A model generated the notes under the pieces. The model saw only the letters and a list, made by a program, of their open reading frames with translations. It was not told the DNA's origin and ran no database searches. Below, piece after piece: positions 1 to 5,589 of a stretch of DNA of 14,794 nucleotides. The position numbers and the translations under genes were made by a program. The stretch lies in contig NZAF01000084.1 in the NCBI GenBank assembly GCA_002686115.1, positions 1 to 14,794 of the forward strand. Reading direction: 5' to 3'. This DNA is from Halobacteriovorax sp. Lineage in GTDB: Bacteria > Bdellovibrionota > Bacteriovoracia > Bacteriovoracales > Bacteriovoracaceae. Each line of letters opens with the position of its first letter. Position 1 is the first letter of the stretch.

Positions 1-1
1 A

Positions 2-904
2 ATTTTCAATAAAATTAAAAAAATAATAAAAGAAGAAGAAAGGGCAAGATTTAGAATTGTTACCGCATTTAAATTTGCAACAATACCAATTCTTTCGATC
101 TTATTTCTTTTGGTTCTCGGTTACATCATTCTGTCAGTTACTTTATCTGTTTTAAATTCTCATATCGCAGATATCAGTTTTATTGTGCCAGACCTTGTGA
201 ACTCTTTTGTCTCTCAGACCATCATTAATATATCACCGTGGATTGGAGCCATGTTTGTTATATTGTTTTGTATTGGGCTCATTGTAGGAAGCTTAATGCT
301 TAGACCTTTTAAAAATATTGCGACCTATTGTGAGGAGAGACTAGTTGATGTGTCATCGACATATGACCCATCATTTACAACTGACTTGATGCTACTAAAT
401 AGTTTTTCAGAGTGGTTTTTTCATACAGTGGAGACGAACAGTAGCAAGAATATTGCTATACCAAATAAATATAAAGGTATTCATAAACCAGTATTTGAAA
501 AGAACTTTTTTATCTATAACTTTTTGATAGTAATATTTGTAACTATCATATCTGCCGTTACAATTCATTATTTAAGCTTAGAAATTTATGAAGACCTTGT
601 AGATGTAGTAAAGGAAGTTTACTCAAAGAGTAAAGAGGTCACGGGGTTTACCCAGTCTCTTTATAGAATCTTCTTCAATGTCTCAAATCTTGCTATCGCA
701 TTTAATATCAGTCTGTATCTATTTTTTCTTTTTCATATCTATTCAAAAGTCTCTACTCCAGCATTTGGAATTTTTGCCACAATGAGAAGCTTTATATCAG
801 GAAAAAGGCATGCTAGGGTTCACTTAATTGGCTATACATACATTAGATCTTATACGAGATCGATCAATAAGTATCTTGACTCTCTTACTCAGACAAAAGA
901 TTAG
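2..904 (+). CDS. Multi-pass membrane protein, 5' end cut off by the window
   Basis: The reading frame is open from the left edge, so the true start lies outside; a TTG at 110 is in frame but is probably an internal Leu codon. About 300 residues are visible and end at TAG 902-904. A basic stretch (KIKKIIKEEERARFR) is followed by four hydrophobic segments: roughly bases 68-160, 238-310, 508-580 and 690-755. The layout looks like two copies of TM, short extracytoplasmic loop, TM, then a cytoplasmic helical segment. The last segment (around SFISGKRHARVHLIGY) resembles a HAMP-type linker, but no kinase, cyclase or methyl-accepting domain follows it. I do not recognise the family. A sensor or receptor-like membrane protein is the best guess, with low certainty. 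The next gene is about 100 bases away and appears to have its own promoter. Confidence 0.7.
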   Translation: MFNKIKKIIKEEERARFRIVTAFKFATIPILSILFLLVLGYIILSVTLSVLNSHIADISFIVPDLVNSFVSQTIINISPWIGAMFVILFCIGLIVGSLMLRPFKNIATYCEERLVDVSSTYDPSFTTDLMLLNSFSEWFFHTVETNSSKNIAIPNKYKGIHKPVFEKNFFIYNFLIVIFVTIISAVTIHYLSLEIYEDLVDVVKEVYSKSKEVTGFTQSLYRIFFNVSNLAIAFNISLYLFFLFHIYSKVSTPAFGIFATMRSFISGKRHARVHLIGYTYIRSYTRSINKYLDSLTQTKD

Positions 905-954
905 CAAAACTTTTACAAAGAGTTGACTTTAATATCATTGAGATAATTCCGTTA

Positions 955-983
955 CTGAGTTACTATTATTAATTAGTTATACT
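955..983 (+). promoter_or_regulatory. Candidate promoter for the DsbA-like lipoprotein gene
   Basis: A TATACT hexamer (978-983) matches a -10 box in five of six positions. It lies 17 bases after CTGAGT (955-960), a weak -35 match (three of six). Transcription would start near 990 and give a very short leader with AAGGG (996-1000) before the ATG at 1008. A better -35 hexamer, TTGACT at 923-928, has only a 13-base gap to GATAAT (942-947) and was not preferred. Confidence 0.35.
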
Positions 984-1007
984 TAACTTAGAACAAAGGG
1001 ATTTTCG

Positions 1008-1811
1008 ATGAAAAAGTTATTAGGTTTAGCACTTGCTTCTACTTTACTTGTGAGTTGTGTAAGTGACAAGCAAATCACAGATGCTGTTAAAAAAGCATTA
1101 AAAGAAGACAAAACATTATTAGCTGAAGCAATTAAGGCTAATCCTGCAGAAGTAATGGGAGCTATCCAGGAAGCTGCAACTAGTGCAAGAGAAGAACTTG
1201 CAAAGAAAAGAGAAGAAGAAGAGCAAAAGAAGCTTGTTGAGTATGCAGACAAGCCACTTAAGCCAGAAGTTAGAAGTGACGATGCTGTTAGAGGTACTAA
1301 AGGTGCACCTATCACACTTATCGAATATTCAGACTTTCAGTGTCCTTATTGTACAAGAGGATTTGAAGTTGTTGTTAAGGGTCTTTTAGAGAAATATGAT
1401 GGGAAAATTCAATTTATCTATAAGCACCTTCCACTATCATTTCACCAAGAAGCAAAGATAGCAGCTCAATATTATGAAGGACTAAGAATTCAAGATCCAA
1501 AACTTGCATTCAAGTTTCACGATGAATTATTCACTAACGAAGCTCAAAGTAAGTTAAAGAGTGGAAAAGAGGGTTACCTAAAAAAATTAGCAAAATCTCT
1601 TGGTGCAGATATGGGGAAACTTGCAAAAGATGTTAAGTCAGAAGCAGTTTTAAAAAGAATTGCTGCTGATGAAGCTGAAGCAAGAAAATTTGGAATCCAA
1701 GGTACTCCAGGTTTTATTATCAATGGTGTTCCAGTGAAGGGTGCATACCCACTTGATCACTTTGAAAAAATTATTTCTATGCTAAAAAGCAAAGGGAAGC
1801 TTTCAATATAA
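1008..1811 (+). CDS. DsbA-family thioredoxin-fold lipoprotein (thiol-disulfide oxidoreductase)
   Basis: This 267-residue protein starts with a lipoprotein signal peptide (Lys-Lys, hydrophobic core, lipobox LVSC with Cys17), so it should be lipid-anchored outside the cytoplasm. Residues about 20-90 form a charged, helical, Ala/Lys/Glu-rich stalk. A DsbA-type domain follows: the active site is C112-P-Y-C115 after the strand TLIEYSDF, and the cis-proline loop is GTP (Pro234) near the C-terminus. The CPYC pair and the position of the cis-Pro match the DsbA/BdbD branch rather than reductant-type thioredoxins (CGPC). Its likely role is forming or isomerising disulfides in envelope proteins; the exact substrate cannot be read here. 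The start is set by AAGGG eight bases upstream and by the signal peptide. It appears monocistronic, with a terminator directly after the stop. Confidence 0.9.
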   Translation: MKKLLGLALASTLLVSCVSDKQITDAVKKALKEDKTLLAEAIKANPAEVMGAIQEAATSAREELAKKREEEEQKKLVEYADKPLKPEVRSDDAVRGTKGAPITLIEYSDFQCPYCTRGFEVVVKGLLEKYDGKIQFIYKHLPLSFHQEAKIAAQYYEGLRIQDPKLAFKFHDELFTNEAQSKLKSGKEGYLKKLAKSLGADMGKLAKDVKSEAVLKRIAADEAEARKFGIQGTPGFIINGVPVKGAYPLDHFEKIISMLKSKGKLSI

Positions 1812-1820
1812 TAAATACAC

Positions 1821-1846
1821 AAGGGAGACTAAGGTCTCCCTTTTTT
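1821..1846 (+). terminator. Intrinsic terminator after the DsbA-like gene
   Basis: GGGAGAC (1823-1829) pairs perfectly with GTCTCCC (1834-1840) around a four-base loop. AA at 1821-1822 can extend the stem into the T run at 1841-1846. The next coding start is only 5 to 11 bases after the T run. Confidence 0.88.
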
Positions 1847-1856
1847 AGGAATGAGT

Positions 1857-2279
1857 ATGTCAATTACGAATAGACCATTTAAAGTGAATATGAATTATCT
1901 TAATGATAAGATTCATGAAGACGTCTATACAATTGATGAACTTTTAAAAGAAGTTGTTCCTTTTTCCTTAGTTGATAAAGAAATTATAAAGGCCATGTAT
2001 CTTTTAGAACTTGAAAGCCTTTTAACGATCACAGATGTTAATAAACTTGCACGCTCTATAGTAAGTCTTGAAAGAAAACTTTATAAATTATCAGACTTAA
2101 TTCCCGCTCATTTAGAGATGCCAGATCTTTCTACTTTTTACTTATCTCTCTCTCCAGTTTTTCTTCAAACTCTTTGTGAAGAAGATGATAATGAAGAGCC
2201 AAATAGCCTCAAGGGGCAGTGGTTAAAGGCGTTTCGGATTGCCATAGAGGAAGAAGTATCATCTTGGCAAGAAAAATAG
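1857..2279 (+). CDS. Hypothetical acidic protein of about 140 residues
   Basis: I do not recognise this protein. Two in-frame ATGs are available, 1851 and 1857. AGGA at 1847-1850 touches the first but is six bases from the second, so 1857 (MSITNRPFKV, 140 residues) is the better start; using 1851 adds Met-Ser. The sequence is soluble-looking, mostly helical and Leu/Glu-rich, with no signal peptide, membrane segment or Cys motif. An acidic patch (CEEDDNEEP) lies near residues 107-115 and a Trp-containing helix (GQWLKAFRIAIEEEVSSW) ends the protein. The gene begins just after a strong terminator, so it is either read by terminator read-through or from a promoter inside the preceding gene. HU follows but has its own promoter. 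Function unknown. Confidence 0.75.
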   Translation: MSITNRPFKVNMNYLNDKIHEDVYTIDELLKEVVPFSLVDKEIIKAMYLLELESLLTITDVNKLARSIVSLERKLYKLSDLIPAHLEMPDLSTFYLSLSPVFLQTLCEEDDNEEPNSLKGQWLKAFRIAIEEEVSSWQEK

Positions 2280-2327
2280 CAGAAAAATAAAAAAATATTT
2301 TTTTTTAACAAAAAATGCCAAAAACCC

Positions 2328-2356
2328 TTGTCAAAGCACCTCTTACAAGTCATGAT
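2328..2356 (+). promoter_or_regulatory. Candidate promoter of the HU gene
   Basis: TTGTCA (2328-2333, five of six to the -35 consensus) and CATGAT (2351-2356, four of six to the -10) are separated by 17 bases. An A/T-only tract (about 2285-2315) sits just upstream, where an UP element would be, as expected for a highly expressed nucleoid protein. TATAAA at 2370-2375 is an alternative -10 but has no good -35 at the right distance. Confidence 0.45.
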
Positions 2357-2377
2357 TTTCTTACAACCTATAAACAC

Positions 2378-2393
2378 TAACTATTCGGAGTTA
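2378..2393 (+). promoter_or_regulatory. Small hairpin over the HU ribosome binding site
   Basis: TAACT (2378-2382) pairs with AGTTA (2389-2393) around the loop ATTCGG. The Shine-Dalgarno bases CGGAG (2386-2390) are therefore split between loop and stem, just ahead of the start codons at 2394 and 2397. The stem is perfect but short and AT-rich. Confidence 0.35.
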
Positions 2394-2396
2394 ATG

Positions 2397-2675
2397 ATGA
2401 ACAGAAAAGAACTTATTGAAGCAATCTTAAAAAACAAAGAAATCGCACACATGACTAAGAAAGATGCAGATGCTTTCCTAGCTACAACTCTTGACGTAAT
2501 CAAGAAAGCTGTAAAAAAAGGTGACGATGTTTCTTTAATCGGTTTTGGAACATTCACAAAAACTAGAAGAGCAGCTAGAACTGGTATCAACCCAGCAACT
2601 GGTGAGAAGATCAAGATCAAAGCTAAGACTCTTCCTAAGTTTAGACCAGGAAAAGCTTGGAAGGAAATGTTCTAA
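2397..2675 (+). CDS. HU-family DNA-binding protein
   Basis: This 92-residue protein has the length and whole fold of HU/IHF-type nucleoid proteins: an N-terminal helix pair (MNRKELIEAILKN, then KKDADAFLATTLDVIKKAVKKGD), the signature strand VSLIGFGTFTKTRRAART, and a flexible arm with the DNA-intercalating Pro66 in INPATGE. The C-terminus (KIKAKTLPKFRPGKAWKEMF) is typical. It bends and compacts DNA as a dimer in the nucleoid. The start at 2397 is chosen over ATG 2394 because GGAG (2387-2390) is six bases from 2397 and because HU proteins begin MN-x-x-E-L-I. The longer frame back to 2328 would require a GTG/TTG-type start inside the promoter. It is monocistronic between its own promoter and a strong terminator. 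Which paralogue (HupA- or HupB-like, or a third one) cannot be told. Confidence 0.95.
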   Translation: MNRKELIEAILKNKEIAHMTKKDADAFLATTLDVIKKAVKKGDDVSLIGFGTFTKTRRAARTGINPATGEKIKIKAKTLPKFRPGKAWKEMF

Positions 2676-2694
2676 TTTTAATTTATTAAAATTA
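2673..2694 (+). repeat. AT-only perfect inverted repeat over the HU stop codon
   Basis: TAATTTTAA (2673-2681) and TTAAAATTA (2686-2694) form a nine-base perfect inverted repeat around TTTA, starting at the stop codon TAA. It lies 17 bases before the main terminator hairpin. It could protect the 3' end of the mRNA or be incidental in AT-rich DNA. Confidence 0.45.
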
Positions 2695-2710
2695 AGCTTT
2701 TAAATAAATG

Positions 2711-2740
2711 AGGGAGAACAAAAGTTCTCCCTTTTTTTTT
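2711..2740 (+). terminator. Strong intrinsic terminator after HU
   Basis: GGGAGAAC (2712-2719) pairs with GTTCTCCC (2724-2731) around an AAAA loop, and the stem is followed by nine Ts (2732-2740). The GGGAGA stem core is shared with the terminator at 1821-1846. Confidence 0.93.
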
Positions 2741-2745
2741 GCCCT

Positions 2746-2834
2746 GCCCGCGTTGAAATGCGTAAGCATTTTAACGTCGGAGCTTTACCGTCACGCGGGC
2801 GTCAAAAAAACGAGCGCGAAGCGATCTTTTGACG
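2746..2834. repeat. GC-rich block of nested inverted repeats between HU and the VOC gene
   Basis: By my count 2741-2850 is about 55% G+C, far above the surroundings. GCCCGCGT (2746-2753) pairs with ACGCGGGC (2793-2800). Inside, CGTTGAAATGC (2751-2761) pairs with GCATTTTAACG (2766-2776), with one G-T wobble and a GTAA loop. CGG/CCG (2778-2780/2788-2790) can form a small third stem. Directly after, CGTCAAAA (2800-2807) pairs with TTTTGACG (2827-2834), enclosing a CGC-GAA-GCG mini-hairpin (2815-2823). No open reading frame fills it. It could be a REP-like or MITE-like repeat, a recombination site or a structured RNA. I cannot tell which, but its composition suggests it is not native to this locus. 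Confidence 0.5.
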
Positions 2835-2883
2835 ACTTAGCTGTGTGCGGATGATAGGTTAGGAATTTAAGAGAAATTACATT

Positions 2884-3261
2884 ATGAAATTATCCACATT
2901 AAGACTAATAACCTCAAACTATAAAAACTCTAAAGACTTTATTCTAGAATTCTTTGATTCTGTTACTTTACTCGAGGAAGAAAAAAACTTTTCAGTCTAC
3001 AAATTAGCTGACTTAAACATAGAGCTAATTAAAGAAGATGAAAAAAATCCAGTTTCTAATGGAGGAACAATCGTTTATTTTAATGTCGATAAATTTGAAC
3101 AAACTTTACAAAAGGCTATATCTCTTGGGGCAAAAATATATAGAGGTCCAATTAAAGTTTCGCAGAATAAAACTATTATTACCCAGATCTTATGCCCTGG
3201 AGATTTCGTCATTGGCTTAGAGGCTAATTACAGATTCGTAAGTTCATGTACTAAGCTTTAA
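2884..3261 (+). CDS. VOC (glyoxalase/dioxygenase fold) family protein
   Basis: This 125-residue protein has the length and pattern of one VOC module pair. An N-terminal strand (LSTLRLIT) leads into a helix (NSKDFILEFF). It continues through a mid strand with hydrophobic alternation (TIVYFNVD), a second helix (FEQTLQKAISLGAKI), then GPIKVSQNKTIITQILCPGDFVIGLEA, where DP-x-GN-x-I-GL is the usual family ending. The first metal ligand (a His or Gln on strand 1) is not evident, since that position reads Arg/Leu/Ile. Only a C-terminal Glu113 matches a ligand position, so it may not be a metalloenzyme. No substrate can be inferred. The ribosome binding site is weak (AAGAG at 2870-2874). The gene stands alone, directly behind the GC-rich repeat block and ahead of the flagellar operon promoter, and may have arrived with that block. 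Confidence 0.65.
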   Translation: MKLSTLRLITSNYKNSKDFILEFFDSVTLLEEEKNFSVYKLADLNIELIKEDEKNPVSNGGTIVYFNVDKFEQTLQKAISLGAKIYRGPIKVSQNKTIITQILCPGDFVIGLEANYRFVSSCTKL

Positions 3262-3422
3262 AAATCAAAATCAACCAAAACTTATTTCCATACCGAACCT
3301 ATACACTCAATCATTACGTCAAAAAACCATCAGCAAATTGACACCAGGAAATTTATTCCTAGAGCTAACTACTTGGGAATGCTTTGATGGCGGAAAAATC
3401 TTCTGATAATCTCTTTCCTAGC

Positions 3423-3451
3423 TTGTAATCGGCGCATTCAAAATGTATAAT
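3423..3451 (+). promoter_or_regulatory. Candidate promoter of the fliL-to-fliA operon
   Basis: TTGTAA (3423-3428, four of six) and a perfect TATAAT (3446-3451) are separated by 17 bases, with TG just before the -10. Transcription from about 3458 would give a leader of roughly 70 bases before fliL. It looks like a housekeeping-sigma promoter. I saw no sigma-54 (GG-N10-GC) or sigma-28 pattern here. The rest of 3262-3527 shows nothing else except a short AGGAA/TTCCT inverted repeat at 3346-3360. Confidence 0.55.
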
Positions 3452-3465
3452 TTTTGACATAAGGT

Positions 3466-3494
3466 TCCCCAAAATAGGAAGTTTTTTCTGGGGA
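3466..3494 (+). promoter_or_regulatory. Leader hairpin with TAGGAAG loop, upstream of fliL
   Basis: TCCCCA (3466-3471) pairs with TGGGGA (3489-3494). The interior can add AAA/TTT pairs, leaving TAGGAAG (3475-3481) in the apical loop and a small bulge on the 3' side. It is in the predicted 5' leader, some 35 bases before the fliL start. A GGA-bearing loop of this kind fits a CsrA/RsmA site; this is inference. Confidence 0.4.
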
Positions 3495-3527
3495 TGGGTA
3501 AAGTCCCTAAAAGGAAGTTGCTTAAAA

Positions 3528-4073
3528 ATGGCTGAGGAAGGCGCAAACAATACACCACAACCAAGTGCAGGAGGAGGTAAGAACCCTCTTCTGACAATCG
3601 TCATGATTTTGAACATCATTCTTCTTGGTGGGGTTATCTACATGCAATTAGAGACTCACAAGAAAATGAACGCCAATATGACAGAGATGGATGTCGTTAG
3701 GGCCGAGCTTAAAAAGTCTGCAGGTGATGCTGAAGAAGGTGCAGCTGTTGATGTTCCAAAAGAAGATCAAGGTAATTTACTTCCTCTAGACGGCTTTACA
3801 GCTAACCTTGCACAAGGGGATGGACCAAGAAGATTTATTAGGCTTAATGCTGTTTTAAAACTCTCTAGTGATGCTAAGGATGAAGAGTATAAGGCAAGAA
3901 AGCCACAAATAAGAGATGCAATTATTAGTATTCTCAATGCTAAAAGACCAGAGGACTTATTAAAGGCTGAAGGTAAAGGGCATTTAAAAGAAGAAATTAA
4001 GGCAGCTATTAACACATTCCTTGTAGAGGGAAGAGTTTTAGATGTCTACTATGTTGGTTTCCAGATCAACTAG
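3528..4073 (+). CDS. fliL: Flagellar basal-body protein FliL
   Basis: FliL is a single-pass inner-membrane protein that surrounds the stator at the motor and supports its activity. This 181-residue copy has a cytoplasmic N-terminus with a Pro/Gly-rich stretch, one membrane segment (about residues 20-39, NPLLTIVMILNIILLGGVIYM) and a periplasmic domain. That domain opens with PLDGFTANLAQ and RRFIRLNAVLKLS and ends with the family hallmark IRDAIISILNAKRPEDLL ... LKEEIKAAINTFLVEGRVLDVYYVGFQIN. The linker (50-85) is charged and variable. AAGGAAG (3511-3517) lies ten bases before the ATG, slightly long spacing. It is the first gene of the operon, followed 57 bases later by fliM. Length and ending are as expected for the family. 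Confidence 0.93.
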   Translation: MAEEGANNTPQPSAGGGKNPLLTIVMILNIILLGGVIYMQLETHKKMNANMTEMDVVRAELKKSAGDAEEGAAVDVPKEDQGNLLPLDGFTANLAQGDGPRRFIRLNAVLKLSSDAKDEEYKARKPQIRDAIISILNAKRPEDLLKAEGKGHLKEEIKAAINTFLVEGRVLDVYYVGFQIN

Positions 4074-4086
4074 TATAGAAAATAAA

Positions 4087-4105
4087 TTGAAGTAGGATGC
4101 TTCAA
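4087..4105 (+). promoter_or_regulatory. Hairpin TTGAAG-TAGGATG-CTTCAA in the fliL-fliM gap
   Basis: A perfect six-pair stem closes a seven-base loop, TAGGATG (4093-4099). There is no T run after it, so it is not a terminator. Together with the second hairpin at 4115-4129 it gives two GGA-displaying loops before fliM. The same loop sequence recurs before flhG. Confidence 0.5.
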
Positions 4106-4114
4106 GAGTTTAGA

Positions 4115-4129
4115 TTCCTAGGAGGGGAA
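4115..4129 (+). promoter_or_regulatory. fliM ribosome binding site in a hairpin loop
   Basis: TTCC (4115-4118) pairs with GGAA (4126-4129) and presents TAGGAGG (4119-4125) in the loop. AGGAGG is a perfect Shine-Dalgarno sequence five bases before the fliM ATG, so opening or protein binding at this loop would control FliM synthesis directly. Confidence 0.45.
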
Positions 4130-4130
4130 A

Positions 4131-5162
4131 ATGGCTCAGGTACTAAGTCAAGACGAAGTCGATGCTCTATTAAACGCAGTAAATGATGGTGGTGATGATG
4201 ACTTCCTCGGTGGAGGAGGCGGCTTTGACGACGAAGATGAGGGTGATGATAATATACAGCCCTATGATCTTACCAACCAAGATAGGGTTATCCGTGGGCG
4301 AATGCCTATTTTGGAAATCATCTATGAAAGATTTATTAGATCTTTCAGAGTTTCGCTTTCTAACTCATTAAGAAAAATTTCGACGATATCAATGATCTCA
4401 ACTGACCTTTTAAAGTTTGGTGAGTTTGTTAACACTCTACCGATTCCTTCTTGTATGTGTATTATGAGATTCAATGAATTAAGAGGTCCAGCACTTCTTG
4501 TATTTGAATCAAAGCTTGCATACGCAATCATTGACTCATACTTTGGTGGAACTGATAGACCATTTACTAAAATCGAAGGTAAGGAATTTACAGCTATTGA
4601 GCTTTCATTCATGAAAAAAGTTATGGACATGGCCATTTCTGATCTAGAAGAGTCATGGGCTCCTGTTCATAGAATTGATGCGCAATATATTAGAACTGAA
4701 ATCAACCCACAGTTTGTCGGTGTTGTTCCACCTAGTGATGTTATTATTGCTACAACGCTTGAAGTTGAATTTGAATCAGCTTCAGGAACAATCATGATCG
4801 TAGTTCCATACTCAACGATTGAACCAATTAAGCAAAAACTATCTTCAAGTTACCAAACTGATAATGATATGGCCGATAGCATTTGGACAAGTGCAATGCA
4901 GGAACATATTAAGGGCATGAAGTCTGAAATAGTTGTCAAACTAGGTGAGGCAGAAATGACTGTTGGTGATCTCGTCACTCTTGAAAAGGGAGATATTATC
5001 CCACTTAATCAAGAAGCGTCTGGAGAAGTAACTGCTGAAGTACAAGGTGTTGATAAGATGAAATGTCTCATTGGTACCTATAAAGGCAATAGAGCAGTAC
5101 AAGTCACTCATGTTGATAGAACCCCTAAGGGCAATATGGATATGAGTAAATACGAAGAGTAA
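4131..5162 (+). CDS. fliM: Flagellar motor switch protein FliM
   Basis: FliM is the middle protein of the C-ring: it binds phospho-CheY and FliG and sets rotation sense. The 343-residue protein starts with the CheY-binding peptide (residues 1-14, VLSQDEVDALL). A Gly/Asp-rich linker follows (18-41), then the CheC-like middle domain (about 45-230) and a C-terminal SpoA domain (about 255-330, VKLGEAEMTVGDLVTLEKGDIIPL) that pairs with FliN. The conserved GGXG loop that contacts FliG reads GGTD (139-142) here, with Asp in the last position. Translation starts at a perfect AGGAGG signal presented in a hairpin loop. fliN follows after 16 bases. Confidence 0.97.
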   Translation: MAQVLSQDEVDALLNAVNDGGDDDFLGGGGGFDDEDEGDDNIQPYDLTNQDRVIRGRMPILEIIYERFIRSFRVSLSNSLRKISTISMISTDLLKFGEFVNTLPIPSCMCIMRFNELRGPALLVFESKLAYAIIDSYFGGTDRPFTKIEGKEFTAIELSFMKKVMDMAISDLEESWAPVHRIDAQYIRTEINPQFVGVVPPSDVIIATTLEVEFESASGTIMIVVPYSTIEPIKQKLSSSYQTDNDMADSIWTSAMQEHIKGMKSEIVVKLGEAEMTVGDLVTLEKGDIIPLNQEASGEVTAEVQGVDKMKCLIGTYKGNRAVQVTHVDRTPKGNMDMSKYEE

Positions 5163-5178
5163 TTTAAGGGAGAATAAT

Positions 5179-5565
5179 ATGAGTGATCAAATTGGACCAA
5201 ATTCACAAGAGAATCCAAATAATCTTTCAAGCATTGATACAGTACAAGTATCAAAACTAGCTGACGACGTAAAAGCTGGTGATGATGCTATTAATAAACT
5301 TAAAGTTCAAAACCTAGACTTTATCTTAGATATTCCTCTAAAGGTAACTGTGGAGCTTGGTAGAACAGATGTTGTTATCAAAGATCTTTTACAGCTTGGA
5401 CAAGGTTCTGTTTTAGAACTAGACAAACTTGCTGGTGAGCCACTTGAAATTCTTGTTAACGGAAAGATGGTTGCAAAGGGTGAAGTTGTTGTTGTTAATG
5501 AAAAATTTGGTATTCGTTTAACAGATATTATTTCTCCAATAGAGAGAATTGAAACACTTAAATAA
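5179..5565 (+). CDS. fliN: Flagellar motor switch protein FliN
   Basis: FliN forms the base of the C-ring with the FliM C-terminal domain and helps dock export cargo through FliH. This 128-residue protein has a disordered N-terminus (1-45, Asn/Gln/Asp-rich) and a SpoA domain (about 48-125). The domain runs LDFILDIPLKVTVELGRTDVVIKDLLQLGQGSVLELDKLAGEPLEILVNGKMVAKGEVVVVNEKFGIRLTDII and matches the FliN family throughout. The start ATG at 5179 follows GGGAG (5168-5172) at six bases. It lies between fliM and fliO, with 24 bases to the latter. Nothing unusual was seen. Confidence 0.97.
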   Translation: MSDQIGPNSQENPNNLSSIDTVQVSKLADDVKAGDDAINKLKVQNLDFILDIPLKVTVELGRTDVVIKDLLQLGQGSVLELDKLAGEPLEILVNGKMVAKGEVVVVNEKFGIRLTDIISPIERIETLK

Positions 5566-5589
5566 GAATCAAAAAATTAGGAAAGAGAT

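Noticed and set aside
110..112. TTG at 110 as the start codon of the first gene
   Set aside because: The frame is open back to the window edge and codes for a basic segment plus the first half of the first membrane helix, so the TTG is best read as an internal Leu codon.
983..1315. 110-codon frame on the minus strand opposite the DsbA-like lipoprotein gene
   Set aside because: It is a low-complexity Ser/Ala/Leu shadow of the Lys/Glu/Ala-rich stalk coding sequence on the plus strand, which has a signal peptide and active site motifs.
2746..2864. The GC-rich block as a canonical integron attC site
   Set aside because: The end cores are TTTTAAC and GTTAGGA rather than RYYYAAC and GTTRRRY, no convincing inner L-box pair was found, and no integrase is in the window. 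Reported only as a possibility within a finding.
3338..3366. Perfect TTGACA at 3338-3343 as an alternative -35 for the flagellar operon
   Set aside because: No acceptable -10 occurs 16 to 18 bases downstream (TAGAGC, AGAGCT or GAGCTA), whereas the 3423-3451 pair is well spaced.
3365..3460. A 31-codon minus-strand frame starting MSKIIHFECADYKLGK, overlapping the flagellar operon promoter
   Set aside because: Short, with only a poor GGGGA signal and no recognisable family. It overlaps the TATAAT promoter on the other strand. Kept in mind as a possible remnant but not supported as a gene.
4854..4879. CAAA-N14-GCCGATAG, resembling a sigma-28 (FliA) promoter
   Set aside because: It lies inside fliM where the codons for NDMADS explain it, the spacer is one base short of the usual 15, and the next gene has no need of it.
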